DNA from: Clostridiaceae bacterium
GTDB lineage: Bacteria > Bacillota > Clostridia > DSM-8532
DNA: 64,000 nucleotides
Assembly (NCBI GenBank): GCA_012719545.1
Contig: JAAYAD010000057.1
Location: 22,448-86,447, forward strand
Direction: 5' to 3'
In this document: positions 54,811-63,443 of the stretch, one piece after another
How positions within the stretch are numbered: position 1 is the first letter of the stretch
Layout of the letters: every line of letters begins with the position of its first letter
Notes under the pieces: generated by a model
Told to the model about the DNA's origin: nothing
Seen by the model: the letters and a program-made list of their open reading frames with translations, nothing else
Databases searched by the model: none
Translations under genes and position numbers: made by a program

Positions 54811-56661
54811 TTAAAATTCTTCTACTCTCTTTGACATCATTTCCATCAGCTTGTCAATGTTCTTCCCTGCTAAATTCTTCATATTGAGAGCCATCTTGTT
54901 AAGCATAGTTCTGATATTTGCAGTCTCAATATAGCGTTTTGCTTTCAGGGAGGTAGTTTTAATCAGTTCCTGATAGCTGAATACATAGTATCGTATGGTT
55001 TTATAAGCGGGCATAAGCTTGTTTATTTCTTTAATTGCTGCATCAAGAAGTTTTCTTATTGCATTTTCATCATCGGGGTTTGTCTTAAGCATTTCTGAAA
55101 CCTGCTCTTTATCAAGAACAATCTTGGAGCATATTTCAACCGTGCCGTCCTTTGCAGTTTCTCCCCAAACAATGGATTCCTTTACAAAGCCCAGCGAATT
55201 GATATGGGATTCAATCTCTTCGGGGAACACCTTTTTGCCGTTTTTCAGGACTATCATTGATTTTAACCTGCCGGTAACATGTATTAGGCCTCGTTTTATA
55301 TATCCCAAATCACCAGTGTGGAACCATCCGCCCTTCAACGCTTCACGGGTGGCTTCCTCGTCCTTCCAGTAGCCAAGCATAACATTATCGCCCTGGACAA
55401 CAAGCTCTCCGTATCCGTTATCATCAGGATTCAGAACTGCAAGTTTAACACCGGGCAATGGTTCTCCGCAGGTACCTATTTTACGTCTCCTGTCATTGCC
55501 TCCAGCCACAACGGGTGATGTTTCAGTTAAGCCATAGCCCTGGTATACCTTTACACCTATATTTTCAAACCATTGGGCTGTTTCAGGATCCATAGCGGCG
55601 CCTCCGGTAACAATAACACGGAGTTTTCCGCCAAAGGAATCCAGAATGCGTTTAAATAATTTTCTTCTGAAATCAAGTCCTATATGGCTTAAGAAGCTGG
55701 CAACAGACATGAGGGCCTTAACTTTTCCTGTTTGACCTCTCTTCTCTATTTCATCGGTAACTTTCTTTTTGAACTTGTCATAAATTAACGGTACTCCTAC
55801 AAGCAAGTCAGGCTTATATTCTGTCAGATTCTTGCTTAGGTACTTAAGCCCGTCGCTTATAGCAATGGTCATGCCAAGGTACAATGGAAAGAGCAGGCCG
55901 CATGTATTTTCAAAGGTATGGTGCAGGGGAAGCATTGATACAATTACTTCTCCGGGCTTGCAGTATACTATTCCACCCAGTCCCATAATATCGGCGCAAA
56001 TATTTTTGTGGCTTAGCATAACAGCCTTGGAAGCTGACGATGTACCTGATGTAAACAGTAAAATTCTCATGGCTGATGAATCGATGGTAAGCCCGGTAAA
56101 TTTATCATATCCTTCCCTTAAAAGATTGTGACCTGTGTTCAAAAGTTTCTGGAAGGAGTAAAACCTGGGATCATCAATTAATGTATCCTCGTCCTCATTC
56201 ATGCATATTACTGCCTTAAGGTTGTTGTTGTTTTTGAGGATATTCTCAACAACATCATGGAAAGCCGCCGAATAAACAAGTATGTCTGCTTCCGACCTTT
56301 CAAGCATTGCTTCAAGCTCATTTGGAGGAAGCATTCTGTCCAATGGAATTGCGATACCCACGCCGTTCACTGTTGCAAGATAGGATACAACCCACTCATA
56401 GCGGTTCTCGCCGATTATTGCAACACGGCTGTCCAGAAGCCCCATATTTACAAGGGCGCTTCCAAAGGCATCTACATCTGAATCAAACTGTGAATATGTC
56501 CTGGATTCAATCTGTGCGTTGGGTTTTTTACGGAATTTAAAAGCTGTGTAATTTCCGAATCGTTTTTCGCTTAATTTAAGCAAGTGTCTTAAATCTTTAA
56601 TTTCGGGGCTTTTATATAAAGGCTTTCCCTGAATTATATTAGCCAGATTCATTTCATTCAT
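54811..56661 (-). CDS. Long-chain acyl-CoA synthetase (AMP-forming)
   Basis: Adenylate-forming ligase of the FadD/long-chain type, 616 aa. The P-loop-like A3 motif is LFTSGTSSASKAVMLSHKN, followed by MLPLHHTFENTCGLLFPL, A5 GYGLTETSPV, and A7/A8 GWFHTGDLGYIKRGLIHVTGR with the C-terminal catalytic Lys region (SLKAKRYI). ATG 56661 is preceded by AAGGAG; an in-frame start at 56715 lacks one. It would activate fatty acids for lipid synthesis or recycling. It is a single gene, 74-130 bases after the transglutaminase gene. Confidence 0.93.
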   Translation of the reverse strand: MNEMNLANIIQGKPLYKSPEIKDLRHLLKLSEKRFGNYTAFKFRKKPNAQIESRTYSQFDSDVDAFGSALVNMGLLDSRVAIIGENRYEWVVSYLATVNGVGIAIPLDRMLPPNELEAMLERSEADILVYSAAFHDVVENILKNNNNLKAVICMNEDEDTLIDDPRFYSFQKLLNTGHNLLREGYDKFTGLTIDSSAMRILLFTSGTSSASKAVMLSHKNICADIMGLGGIVYCKPGEVIVSMLPLHHTFENTCGLLFPLYLGMTIAISDGLKYLSKNLTEYKPDLLVGVPLIYDKFKKKVTDEIEKRGQTGKVKALMSVASFLSHIGLDFRRKLFKRILDSFGGKLRVIVTGGAAMDPETAQWFENIGVKVYQGYGLTETSPVVAGGNDRRRKIGTCGEPLPGVKLAVLNPDDNGYGELVVQGDNVMLGYWKDEEATREALKGGWFHTGDLGYIKRGLIHVTGRLKSMIVLKNGKKVFPEEIESHINSLGFVKESIVWGETAKDGTVEICSKIVLDKEQVSEMLKTNPDDENAIRKLLDAAIKEINKLMPAYKTIRYYVFSYQELIKTTSLKAKRYIETANIRTMLNKMALNMKNLAGKNIDKLMEMMSKRVEEF

Positions 56662-56789
56662 AGAAGGATGCTCCTTATTAAAGCATGTTGTTTGCAGTGC
56701 TTTAATTATATACAAATATTATAACTTAATCATAACATTAATAATCCCTGTTGTATATAAAAATTGCATTAGAATTCCAGTTAAATAAT

Positions 56790-59357
56790 TCACATTCCAA
56801 GTATGATTCGGCGCAATGGAATATACCTTCTGATGCCAAGCTCTGCAAGTATCTTTTTCTTAAGTTCTTCTGAAAATTTTTCAACCAGTTCTGCTTCTTC
56901 CTTTGAAGCATCAATATTGCCATATCTGACCTTAGTATATATTTCAGCCACTTTTTTAAATGAGGCTGTTTCAAAATAATATAAATTATCAACTCTTTTT
57001 GAAAATTCCATAACGGTTTCGCCCGGCTTTATATTTAGGGAAATATGGGAAAGCCATGAAACCATATTCGTAAATAATGCCATAACCTTTTTCCCGCCGG
57101 CAAGTCTAGCAATTTTATTTTTCCCTATAACTGATGCAAGATAATTAACTAAAAACAGCAGACCTGCAGAAATAAATGCAATCATTGGCCATGTCAATCT
57201 AAATGTAGCTTTCTTTTCCTCAGTAACTACTTCAGGGTTAATATCAGACGGATCCTGCTTAACAGGCCTTTCTCTTTCCTGATAATATCTGCTTAGATCT
57301 TCAAGGTCTGATTGTTCAATATAATTCATGGTTTGTTGATACTCCTGCTCCGAAATATAGTCGGTTAATCCCGAATATGAAGGAGTTGGCTCAAAGGTAA
57401 GCCATCCGAAGCCTTCAAAATATACCTCAACCCAAGCATGTCCATACTTGTTTGTAACAATGTATGTGCCTTCTTCAGATGGTGTTGAAGGCAGGATATA
57501 TCCTTCCACATAACGGGCAGGAATTCCCAGGGTCCTTAAAAGTATGGTCATGGCAGTTGCAAAATAGGTGCAATAGCCTTCTTTTTCTTCAAAGAGGAAA
57601 TAATCCACCAAATCCTTGTCCGGAGGAATAATATCAGGATTTAAGGAATATTGGTAATTGTTTTTAAGGTACTGTTCTATGGCAATAACCTTTTCGTAAT
57701 CCGTCTTTGCTTCCTTCGTAATATCAAGGGCAAGCAATTTAACTCTCTCAGGAAGGTCTTCCATAACCTGAAGATATGTTTGATATATTTCTTCGGAACG
57801 AAAAAGCCATTCTGTGAGCAATGATGCGGCTAAAAATCTCTCAAGTTTCTCATCCTTGGCATCAATGACTGCCAAATTACCTAGTGATGATACATATTCA
57901 GTTATAAATATATTTTTGCTGGCGCCCACAACTTGATTGCCAAGCATCATCTCAGTAAAAACTTCATCATCAATTACTTTTATCAGCGCATCTTTGTAAA
58001 GTCCCTTGTAGCTGTAATTAAGAGCCTTTTTCAATAATGGGTCACCGTACATGGGCTGATAATAATCAACCACGTAAATGGAGCCATTTTCCAGCTTTGA
58101 TTTGGATATGAGAGTCCCGTAAAAGCCCTGCAAAGTATCAAGGGCAGTGTCGTCAGGATTTTTTACAGGCATTATGCTTTTTAATGGGGCAAACACTGTT
58201 CTTGTGCTTATATTTTTAAATTCAACCTCCATGGTATATTGAGGGAAAAGCACTTTCTGAAGCTCTCTCTGGGCTAATTTTTCAAGAATAAGCTTATCCT
58301 CTTCCACGATATCCGGGAATAAGTCATCTATGGGTATATATGACCAGGCATTAAATGTTTCCCCTATATCGTTTTGAATTTCATAAGACACCATACCAAG
58401 ATTTTCGGGATCGTAATTTGTCCATGTGCTCCAATCATATGAATGATACGCGGTTCCGCGCAAGTATGCCGGCCTTTCTGCTTTAACCTCCATAACTACT
58501 TTATTATTAAGCCATGCAGGCCCGCCAAGCTTATTTGTGCTTTTATTATTGTATCCTGCGTCTGACAGGCTGAAAAAATCCGTATCAATTTCCTGAAAAT
58601 TATTACTTATACCATTAATCCAATCTTGAGCTCTGCTTATTGTTTGGTCAAGCCATGCCCATTTGATTGGTTCCGGATCCTTGGGAATTATAAGCGTTAT
58701 TGCAACCATGCAAACTGCTAAAGGAATGGTGCACAGTATCGCAATTCCCCTCGAGAAATTCTCCGGCAGCATGTTAAACCGTTTCTTGCGAAAACTTATA
58801 AAACGTATATAGGATAATACACTTAAGGTACAGAATGTTGCGAAAAGCAGTCGGTTTTCATTTGCAGTCATATAGTATGAGAAGAAAGCCGCAGCGATAG
58901 TCATGGCCGAAACGGCTATAAAGCTGAATCGGTTTCTGTAAAACAGAATGAAAAGAAGTGAAAATACTGTAATTAACAAAATCATCAAAATGTTGGCATA
59001 GGTATACAGCAGCTCTTCATTCTCTTTCACTCCCTCAAACCAGTAAAGCTTATTAAAGAGTGAAATAAAGTTATCAATAAACTTTAAAATCCATTCTGGC
59101 TGAGGTTTCTTAATAAAATAGAAATAAGGCAATGACAGAGCTCCTAGACCCAGCAATGACAAAAACATAATGCTTGTAATGCGGGTTGAAAAAAATATAT
59201 TCAAAAGTAAATATATAATTCCTGAAAAGAGAAAAATAAGCAGCAATGGCGGCTCAATATAAATGACATAACCAAGGTATGCATTTATAATAAAGATGTA
59301 TCCCCAAGCCACCAGAAAATCCGAGAATATTGAAACAATATCCTTTTTCAGTTTCAT
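56790..59357 (-). CDS. Transglutaminase-like membrane protein (TgpA/DUF3488 type)
   Basis: An 855-aa protein with about six hydrophobic segments in the first 235 residues, a long extracytoplasmic region, and a further membrane segment near 745 (PMIAFISAGLLFLVNYLASVI). The transglutaminase core lies at about 560-660: Cys near 595 in KEGYCTYFATAMTILLRTLGIPARYVEGY (in parts), His near 640 in YGHAWVEVYFEGFGWLTFEPTPS. A cytoplasmic DUF4129-like tail ends the protein. It is third in a MoxR-DUF58-transglutaminase operon, 12 bases after DUF58. This operon type is widespread, and its role is thought to concern cell-envelope or protein maturation. Confidence 0.92.
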   Translation of the reverse strand: MKLKKDIVSIFSDFLVAWGYIFIINAYLGYVIYIEPPLLLIFLFSGIIYLLLNIFFSTRITSIMFLSLLGLGALSLPYFYFIKKPQPEWILKFIDNFISLFNKLYWFEGVKENEELLYTYANILMILLITVFSLLFILFYRNRFSFIAVSAMTIAAAFFSYYMTANENRLLFATFCTLSVLSYIRFISFRKKRFNMLPENFSRGIAILCTIPLAVCMVAITLIIPKDPEPIKWAWLDQTISRAQDWINGISNNFQEIDTDFFSLSDAGYNNKSTNKLGGPAWLNNKVVMEVKAERPAYLRGTAYHSYDWSTWTNYDPENLGMVSYEIQNDIGETFNAWSYIPIDDLFPDIVEEDKLILEKLAQRELQKVLFPQYTMEVEFKNISTRTVFAPLKSIMPVKNPDDTALDTLQGFYGTLISKSKLENGSIYVVDYYQPMYGDPLLKKALNYSYKGLYKDALIKVIDDEVFTEMMLGNQVVGASKNIFITEYVSSLGNLAVIDAKDEKLERFLAASLLTEWLFRSEEIYQTYLQVMEDLPERVKLLALDITKEAKTDYEKVIAIEQYLKNNYQYSLNPDIIPPDKDLVDYFLFEEKEGYCTYFATAMTILLRTLGIPARYVEGYILPSTPSEEGTYIVTNKYGHAWVEVYFEGFGWLTFEPTPSYSGLTDYISEQEYQQTMNYIEQSDLEDLSRYYQERERPVKQDPSDINPEVVTEEKKATFRLTWPMIAFISAGLLFLVNYLASVIGKNKIARLAGGKKVMALFTNMVSWLSHISLNIKPGETVMEFSKRVDNLYYFETASFKKVAEIYTKVRYGNIDASKEEAELVEKFSEELKKKILAELGIRRYIPLRRIILGM

Positions 59358-59369
59358 AGCTCCCCCTTG

Positions 59370-60656
59370 TCATGCAGGTTTATCCTGCATATCAAACTGC
59401 TGGCTTTCAAGCCAATCCATGCAGGGTTCAAGTCTGACTGCTCTGATACCGCTTTTTTCAAACACTTCCTGAATCTTTTCAAACATATCCTCGGACTTAT
59501 CGTCATCCGATTTATAATCTATATAATAAAGTGTAACATTCGCTCCCTTGTTGCTTAGCTTTAATATTTCATCCACCATATCTCCGTCAAGGGTCAGGGT
59601 AAATATATATTTAAGGCTTCCATCACCTTCCATGCTGTTGGAGAAATCAAGATTTTTTCTGTTGTGTTCAAGATGATTAAAATTAAGCTCTGACAGATAC
59701 TCATATGTTGAGTTAAATTCAGCCAGTGATGATATGCTCATGCAATTAAGACTGTCTTTATTGAATAATAATTTTATGGGAATGTGATTTTTAAACAAGT
59801 GATTAATTTCTGCAACCAGCTCTTCAATAAGGCAGTCTTCTTTTAATAGAGCATCTTTGTCCATTAATTCCGAATTATCTTTATATAATGTGCTGTTGAG
59901 GTTAAAGAAGATAACAGCGCTGTTGTCCGGCTCACTGAATGTTTCTCTAACCATTGTCTTGTCAAGCTTGGCAGAAAGCTTCCAGTGTATCTTTTTAAGG
60001 CTGTCACCATAGACATATTTTCTGATGTCTGACAGCTCATCGTTTCCGTGTTTTCTGGATTCCAGATTTTGCTGTCCTTCATAAGCATGGGAATCAGGAA
60101 TTATATTGTACCCTCTGTTTAATATACGTGGTTTTACCAATATATATTTTTTCTCCCTTGGATGAAACGTGAAGGTGAATAAGCCCATTAAATCATGAAT
60201 CCGGACACGCTCAACCCCTATGCTGTATTTTCCTCTTAAAGCAAGGGGAAAATCGTACTTTATCTGACGTACCGAAAATGGCGCAACAGAAACCCTCACA
60301 TCCTTTAAGCCTTCAAAAATTATCCGGGTCTCAGTATGCATATGAATATCAATGTACGGCATATAGAAACATGATGTGTTGTTAAGGGTAAAACGATAAT
60401 TTACTGTTTCTCCCTTAATAAAGATCCTGGAATTCAACCTCTCGCTCATGCGTAGCATTTTAGCAGTAATAAGAAGATGAAATAAATTCATCAGAGGAAG
60501 AAAAAGAGTAAGGTACAATAGAGTATAAGGAAAAAATCCTCCATAATTAAGGGCATAGGAGAAACAAGCAATAAGCAATGCCAGGTAAAGCATTAAATTT
60601 TTCCAAAAACATTTAACTTCGCCGGTGTTTTTTGTCTTTTGCTTCTTTTTTGCCAT
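59370..60656 (-). CDS. DUF58 membrane-associated protein
   Basis: A 428-aa protein with two adjacent N-terminal membrane segments (LMLYLALLIACFSYAL and TLLYLTLFLPLMNLFHLLI). The DUF58 motif is DELSDIRKYVYGDSLKKIHWKLSAK at about 200-225, followed by a von Willebrand A-like region without a complete metal site. It is the partner of MoxR-type ATPases, probably acting as a chaperone substrate or adaptor. It lies between the moxR gene (55-base gap) and the transglutaminase gene (12 bases). Confidence 0.9.
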   Translation of the reverse strand: MAKKKQKTKNTGEVKCFWKNLMLYLALLIACFSYALNYGGFFPYTLLYLTLFLPLMNLFHLLITAKMLRMSERLNSRIFIKGETVNYRFTLNNTSCFYMPYIDIHMHTETRIIFEGLKDVRVSVAPFSVRQIKYDFPLALRGKYSIGVERVRIHDLMGLFTFTFHPREKKYILVKPRILNRGYNIIPDSHAYEGQQNLESRKHGNDELSDIRKYVYGDSLKKIHWKLSAKLDKTMVRETFSEPDNSAVIFFNLNSTLYKDNSELMDKDALLKEDCLIEELVAEINHLFKNHIPIKLLFNKDSLNCMSISSLAEFNSTYEYLSELNFNHLEHNRKNLDFSNSMEGDGSLKYIFTLTLDGDMVDEILKLSNKGANVTLYYIDYKSDDDKSEDMFEKIQEVFEKSGIRAVRLEPCMDWLESQQFDMQDKPA

Positions 60657-60711
60657 AAGAAGCCCTGCCTCTGTATCCAGGTATCAATCAGTTTGTATCT
60701 TTCAAAATAAA

Positions 60712-61647
60712 TTAAACTGGTATCTTAGTTTTCTGGATAATTTCAAAAATTACTTTTTCGCCGGTTATGTTCTTAATTTTGGATTCCTGCTTGATAATAA
60801 GCCTGTGGCTTAGTACCGGAACTGCAAGATCACGTATATCTTCAGGAATAACATAGTCGCGTCCTTCATAAAGGGCTTTTGCCTGGGCAGCACGGAACAG
60901 GCATAAGGATGCACGGGGGCTTAAGCCTAAAAGCACATGCTCATTTCTTCTCGAAGCCGAGATAATGTCTATTACATATCCGGCAAGGGATCTGTCAACT
61001 CTTACTTCCTTTACCTTATCCTTAAGCTCACATAATTCCTCCCTTGTAACCACAGGCTCCAGGTCATTAAGGGGATTATTGTTTTTAAACCTGTAAAGCA
61101 TATCCATTTCCTCTTGTTTTGACGGATACCCTATGGTGATCTTCATAAGGAATCTGTCAAGCTGAGCCTCAGGTAAAGGATATGTTCCCATATATTCAAC
61201 CGGGTTTTGAGTTGCAACCACCATGAAAGGATCAGGAACTTTATAAGTCTTACCGTCAACGGTTACCTGCCTTTCTTCCATAACTTCCAGCATGCTTGCC
61301 TGGGTTTTTGGAGAAGTACGGTTAATTTCGTCGGCAAGTATTATGTTGCCCATGACAATTCCCGGTCTGTATTCAAATTCATTGGTCTTCTGATTGTAAA
61401 TTGTAAAACCTGTGATGTCGGACGGAAGAATATCGGGAGTAAACTGAATCCTGTTAAAGGTAAGGCCAAGGGACTTTGCCATGGCATAAGCCATAGTTGT
61501 CTTGCCTATTCCAGGCACATCCTCTATAAGCACATGTCCCGATGCAGCCATGGAAATTACCAGCAGTTTTGCCGGACCTTCTTTGCCTACAATAATCTTA
61601 GAAATGTTATCTACTATCTTTTGCAGTGCCGTAAGGTTTTCCTTCAT
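60712..61647 (-). CDS. MoxR-family AAA+ ATPase
   Basis: AAA+ chaperone-type ATPase, 311 aa. Walker A is DVPGIGKTT (about 43-51), Walker B and the MoxR signature are GNIILADEINRTSPKTQASMLEVMEE (in parts), sensor 1 is VATQNPVEYMGTYPLPEAQLDRF. The C-terminal lid has LGLSPRASLCLFRAAQA. I place the start at ATG 61647 because GGAG lies 7 bases upstream; the frame is open to 61707 but without support. It heads the DUF58/transglutaminase operon. The divergent gap to 61901 has no other gene. Confidence 0.93.
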   Translation of the reverse strand: MKENLTALQKIVDNISKIIVGKEGPAKLLVISMAASGHVLIEDVPGIGKTTMAYAMAKSLGLTFNRIQFTPDILPSDITGFTIYNQKTNEFEYRPGIVMGNIILADEINRTSPKTQASMLEVMEERQVTVDGKTYKVPDPFMVVATQNPVEYMGTYPLPEAQLDRFLMKITIGYPSKQEEMDMLYRFKNNNPLNDLEPVVTREELCELKDKVKEVRVDRSLAGYVIDIISASRRNEHVLLGLSPRASLCLFRAAQAKALYEGRDYVIPEDIRDLAVPVLSHRLIIKQESKIKNITGEKVIFEIIQKTKIPV

Positions 61648-61901
61648 AACCATACTCCAAAATATTTTTCTTTGATAATCTTTTGATAATCTATTTAAAT
61701 ATACCACTTTTTAAGGTGCAACACTATAATATGTGTTAAATTGTAAATACATTGAAATATAGCAATCATTTTGGCATTTCAATACATATCAAGAATGGCA
61801 TTATAAATCAATCAACAGGTTTTACAGTTTATTATTTGGCTAAAATCTGTTATCATAAACAAAGCTTATATTATATTTCCTCTCTCGGGGGTGGCTAAAA
61901 C

Positions 61902-63029
61902 TTGAACGGTATAAATGAAATCCTTAAACTTATGGGCTATTATCCTGCGGTAAACATTTTACCGAGAATAATTATTGCCATCATCGTGCTTTTAGCGGGC
62001 CATCTTCTCAGGCATGTTTTTGTGAAAATTATTGTTAAATTGCTCCTTAGCATAACTAAAAAGACAAAGACAGAAATTGACGATATGCTGGTAATCTCCT
62101 TTGAAAAGCCTGCAAAGGTGTTAATCAGCGGATTGGCAGTTTATGCAGCTTTGTTGATTCTTCCATTGCCCATAACTGTACACGCCTTTATTAATTTTCT
62201 TCTGAGGCTGTTTTTCATAATAATTGTATTCTGGTTCCTTTTCCGCGCGGCGGATATAGTTATTTACCTTCTTGAGAAATTTATCAATAAAACCGAGAAA
62301 AAAGCTAATCCGGCTCTTATGGGGCTCTTTGGAAAAACACTGAAGATATTGATTGTGACCTTTGAGATTTTTATTTTAATCAGTATGTTTGGATATGACA
62401 TAAGCGGAATTGTTGCAGGTTTTGGTCTTGGAGGACTTGCCATATCCCTTGCGGCAAAGGATGCTGCGGCAAACTTGCTTGGCAGCATAACCATTATGAT
62501 TGATAAAACCTACAGCATTGGTGATTGGATACAGACAGAAAAGGTTGAAGGCATAGTTGAAGAAATCGGCTTCAGAAGTACAAAAATAAGAACTTTTTCA
62601 AACTCGGTAGTAAGTGTTCCAAATTCAATAATGAGCAACGAACCTGTGGTAAACTGGTCCAAAATGGGAAAGCGCCGGGCTTCATTCAGGCTTAACATTC
62701 CCCTAAACACGCCTTCCGAAAAGATTAAGCAATTGACAGCAAGAATCAGGGAAATGCTTGTAAATGATCCTGATATCCTGAATGATAATATTGTGGTAAA
62801 CTTCGAGAGTTTCGGTGAAGGTACCCTTGTTATACTTATTACTTTCTTCACAAAGACAACCGCTTACCAGACATACCTTAATGTTGTGGAGAATACCAAC
62901 CTTAAAATACTGGGCATATTTGAAGAATTGGGTGTTCCCATAGCTGTTCCGTCCAGACGAATAATAATGGAAAATCAACATAATGAAGTTAATCAGCAAG
63001 TAGAGAATTATGACTATAAACAAATTTAG
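61902..63029 (+). CDS. MscS-family mechanosensitive channel
   Basis: Membrane channel of 375 aa that opens under osmotic down-shock. Four hydrophobic segments cover residues 15-185. The pore helix is the usual Gly/Ala-rich sequence YDISGIVAGFGLGGLAISLAAKDAAANLLGS, followed by DKTYSIGDWI and the beta domain (GIVEEIGFRSTKIRTFSNSVVSVPNS). The start is TTG 61902 with GGGGGTGG eight bases upstream. It is a single gene before tRNA-Leu. Confidence 0.93.
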   Translation: MNGINEILKLMGYYPAVNILPRIIIAIIVLLAGHLLRHVFVKIIVKLLLSITKKTKTEIDDMLVISFEKPAKVLISGLAVYAALLILPLPITVHAFINFLLRLFFIIIVFWFLFRAADIVIYLLEKFINKTEKKANPALMGLFGKTLKILIVTFEIFILISMFGYDISGIVAGFGLGGLAISLAAKDAAANLLGSITIMIDKTYSIGDWIQTEKVEGIVEEIGFRSTKIRTFSNSVVSVPNSIMSNEPVVNWSKMGKRRASFRLNIPLNTPSEKIKQLTARIREMLVNDPDILNDNIVVNFESFGEGTLVILITFFTKTTAYQTYLNVVENTNLKILGIFEELGVPIAVPSRRIIMENQHNEVNQQVENYDYKQI

Positions 63030-63048
63030 CGATTCTTAAAAAATAATC

Positions 63049-63077
63049 TTGTCATAATGCCACTTTTCATGTATAAT
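63049..63077 (+). promoter_or_regulatory. Promoter of tRNA-Leu
   Basis: TTGTCA (63049-63054), 17-base spacer, perfect TATAAT (63072-63077), 20 bases before the tRNA. Confidence 0.85.
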
Positions 63078-63097
63078 GACATATGCTGAAATCACGT

Positions 63098-63184
63098 GCG
63101 AAAGTGGTGGAATTGGCAGACTCGCTAGATTCAGGTTCTAGTGTGCGCAAGCACGTGCGGGTTCAAATCCCGCCTTTCGCACCA
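63098..63184 (+). tRNA. tRNA-Leu (anticodon CAG)
   Basis: An 87-base class II tRNA. The acceptor stem GCGAAAG pairs with CTTTCGC; the anticodon stem-loop is CTAGA-TTCAGGT-TCTAG with CAG as anticodon, reading CUG leucine codons. The long variable arm GTGTGCGCAAGCAC, the T loop GTTCAAATC and an encoded CCA end are all present. Confidence 0.95.
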
Positions 63185-63187
63185 AAG

Positions 63188-63215
63188 CTCTTGGGAGTAA
63201 TCTCAAGAGTTTTTT
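63188..63215 (+). terminator. Terminator of tRNA-Leu
   Basis: CTCTTGGGA (63188-63196) pairs with TCTCAAGAG (63201-63209) with one G-T type mismatch, followed by six T. Confidence 0.82.
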
Positions 63216-63443
63216 GTTTTACACTTATAGAGATATTAAATCGTATATTATTTAGCTGCATCATAAAATACGATTTTTCCGTCGACCTCCAATAGCGCAA
63301 AAATTCCTGGAGATCGACGAACAATGTGAATTATTAATAACGTCTTTATTCTCAATAGTTGCAATGATATAATAAACTACAGTTAGGATAATTATTGAAA
63401 TATTTATAGTTTCTTCAATGTACTGTTTATGCGGGTAGAACGG
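63216..63443 (+). promoter_or_regulatory. CRISPR leader region
   Basis: AT-rich non-coding DNA before the first repeat. It holds a strong stem, CGTCGACCTCCA (63280-63291) with TGGAGATCGACG (63308-63319), 11 of 12 pairs. It also holds an extended -10 promoter TGATATAAT (63365-63373) pointing into the array about 70 bases upstream. Both fit a leader transcribing the array on the plus strand. Confidence 0.65.

Noticed and set aside
63083..63295. Open frame across the tRNA-Leu region
   Set aside because: It overlaps the tRNA and its terminator and lacks a ribosome-binding site.
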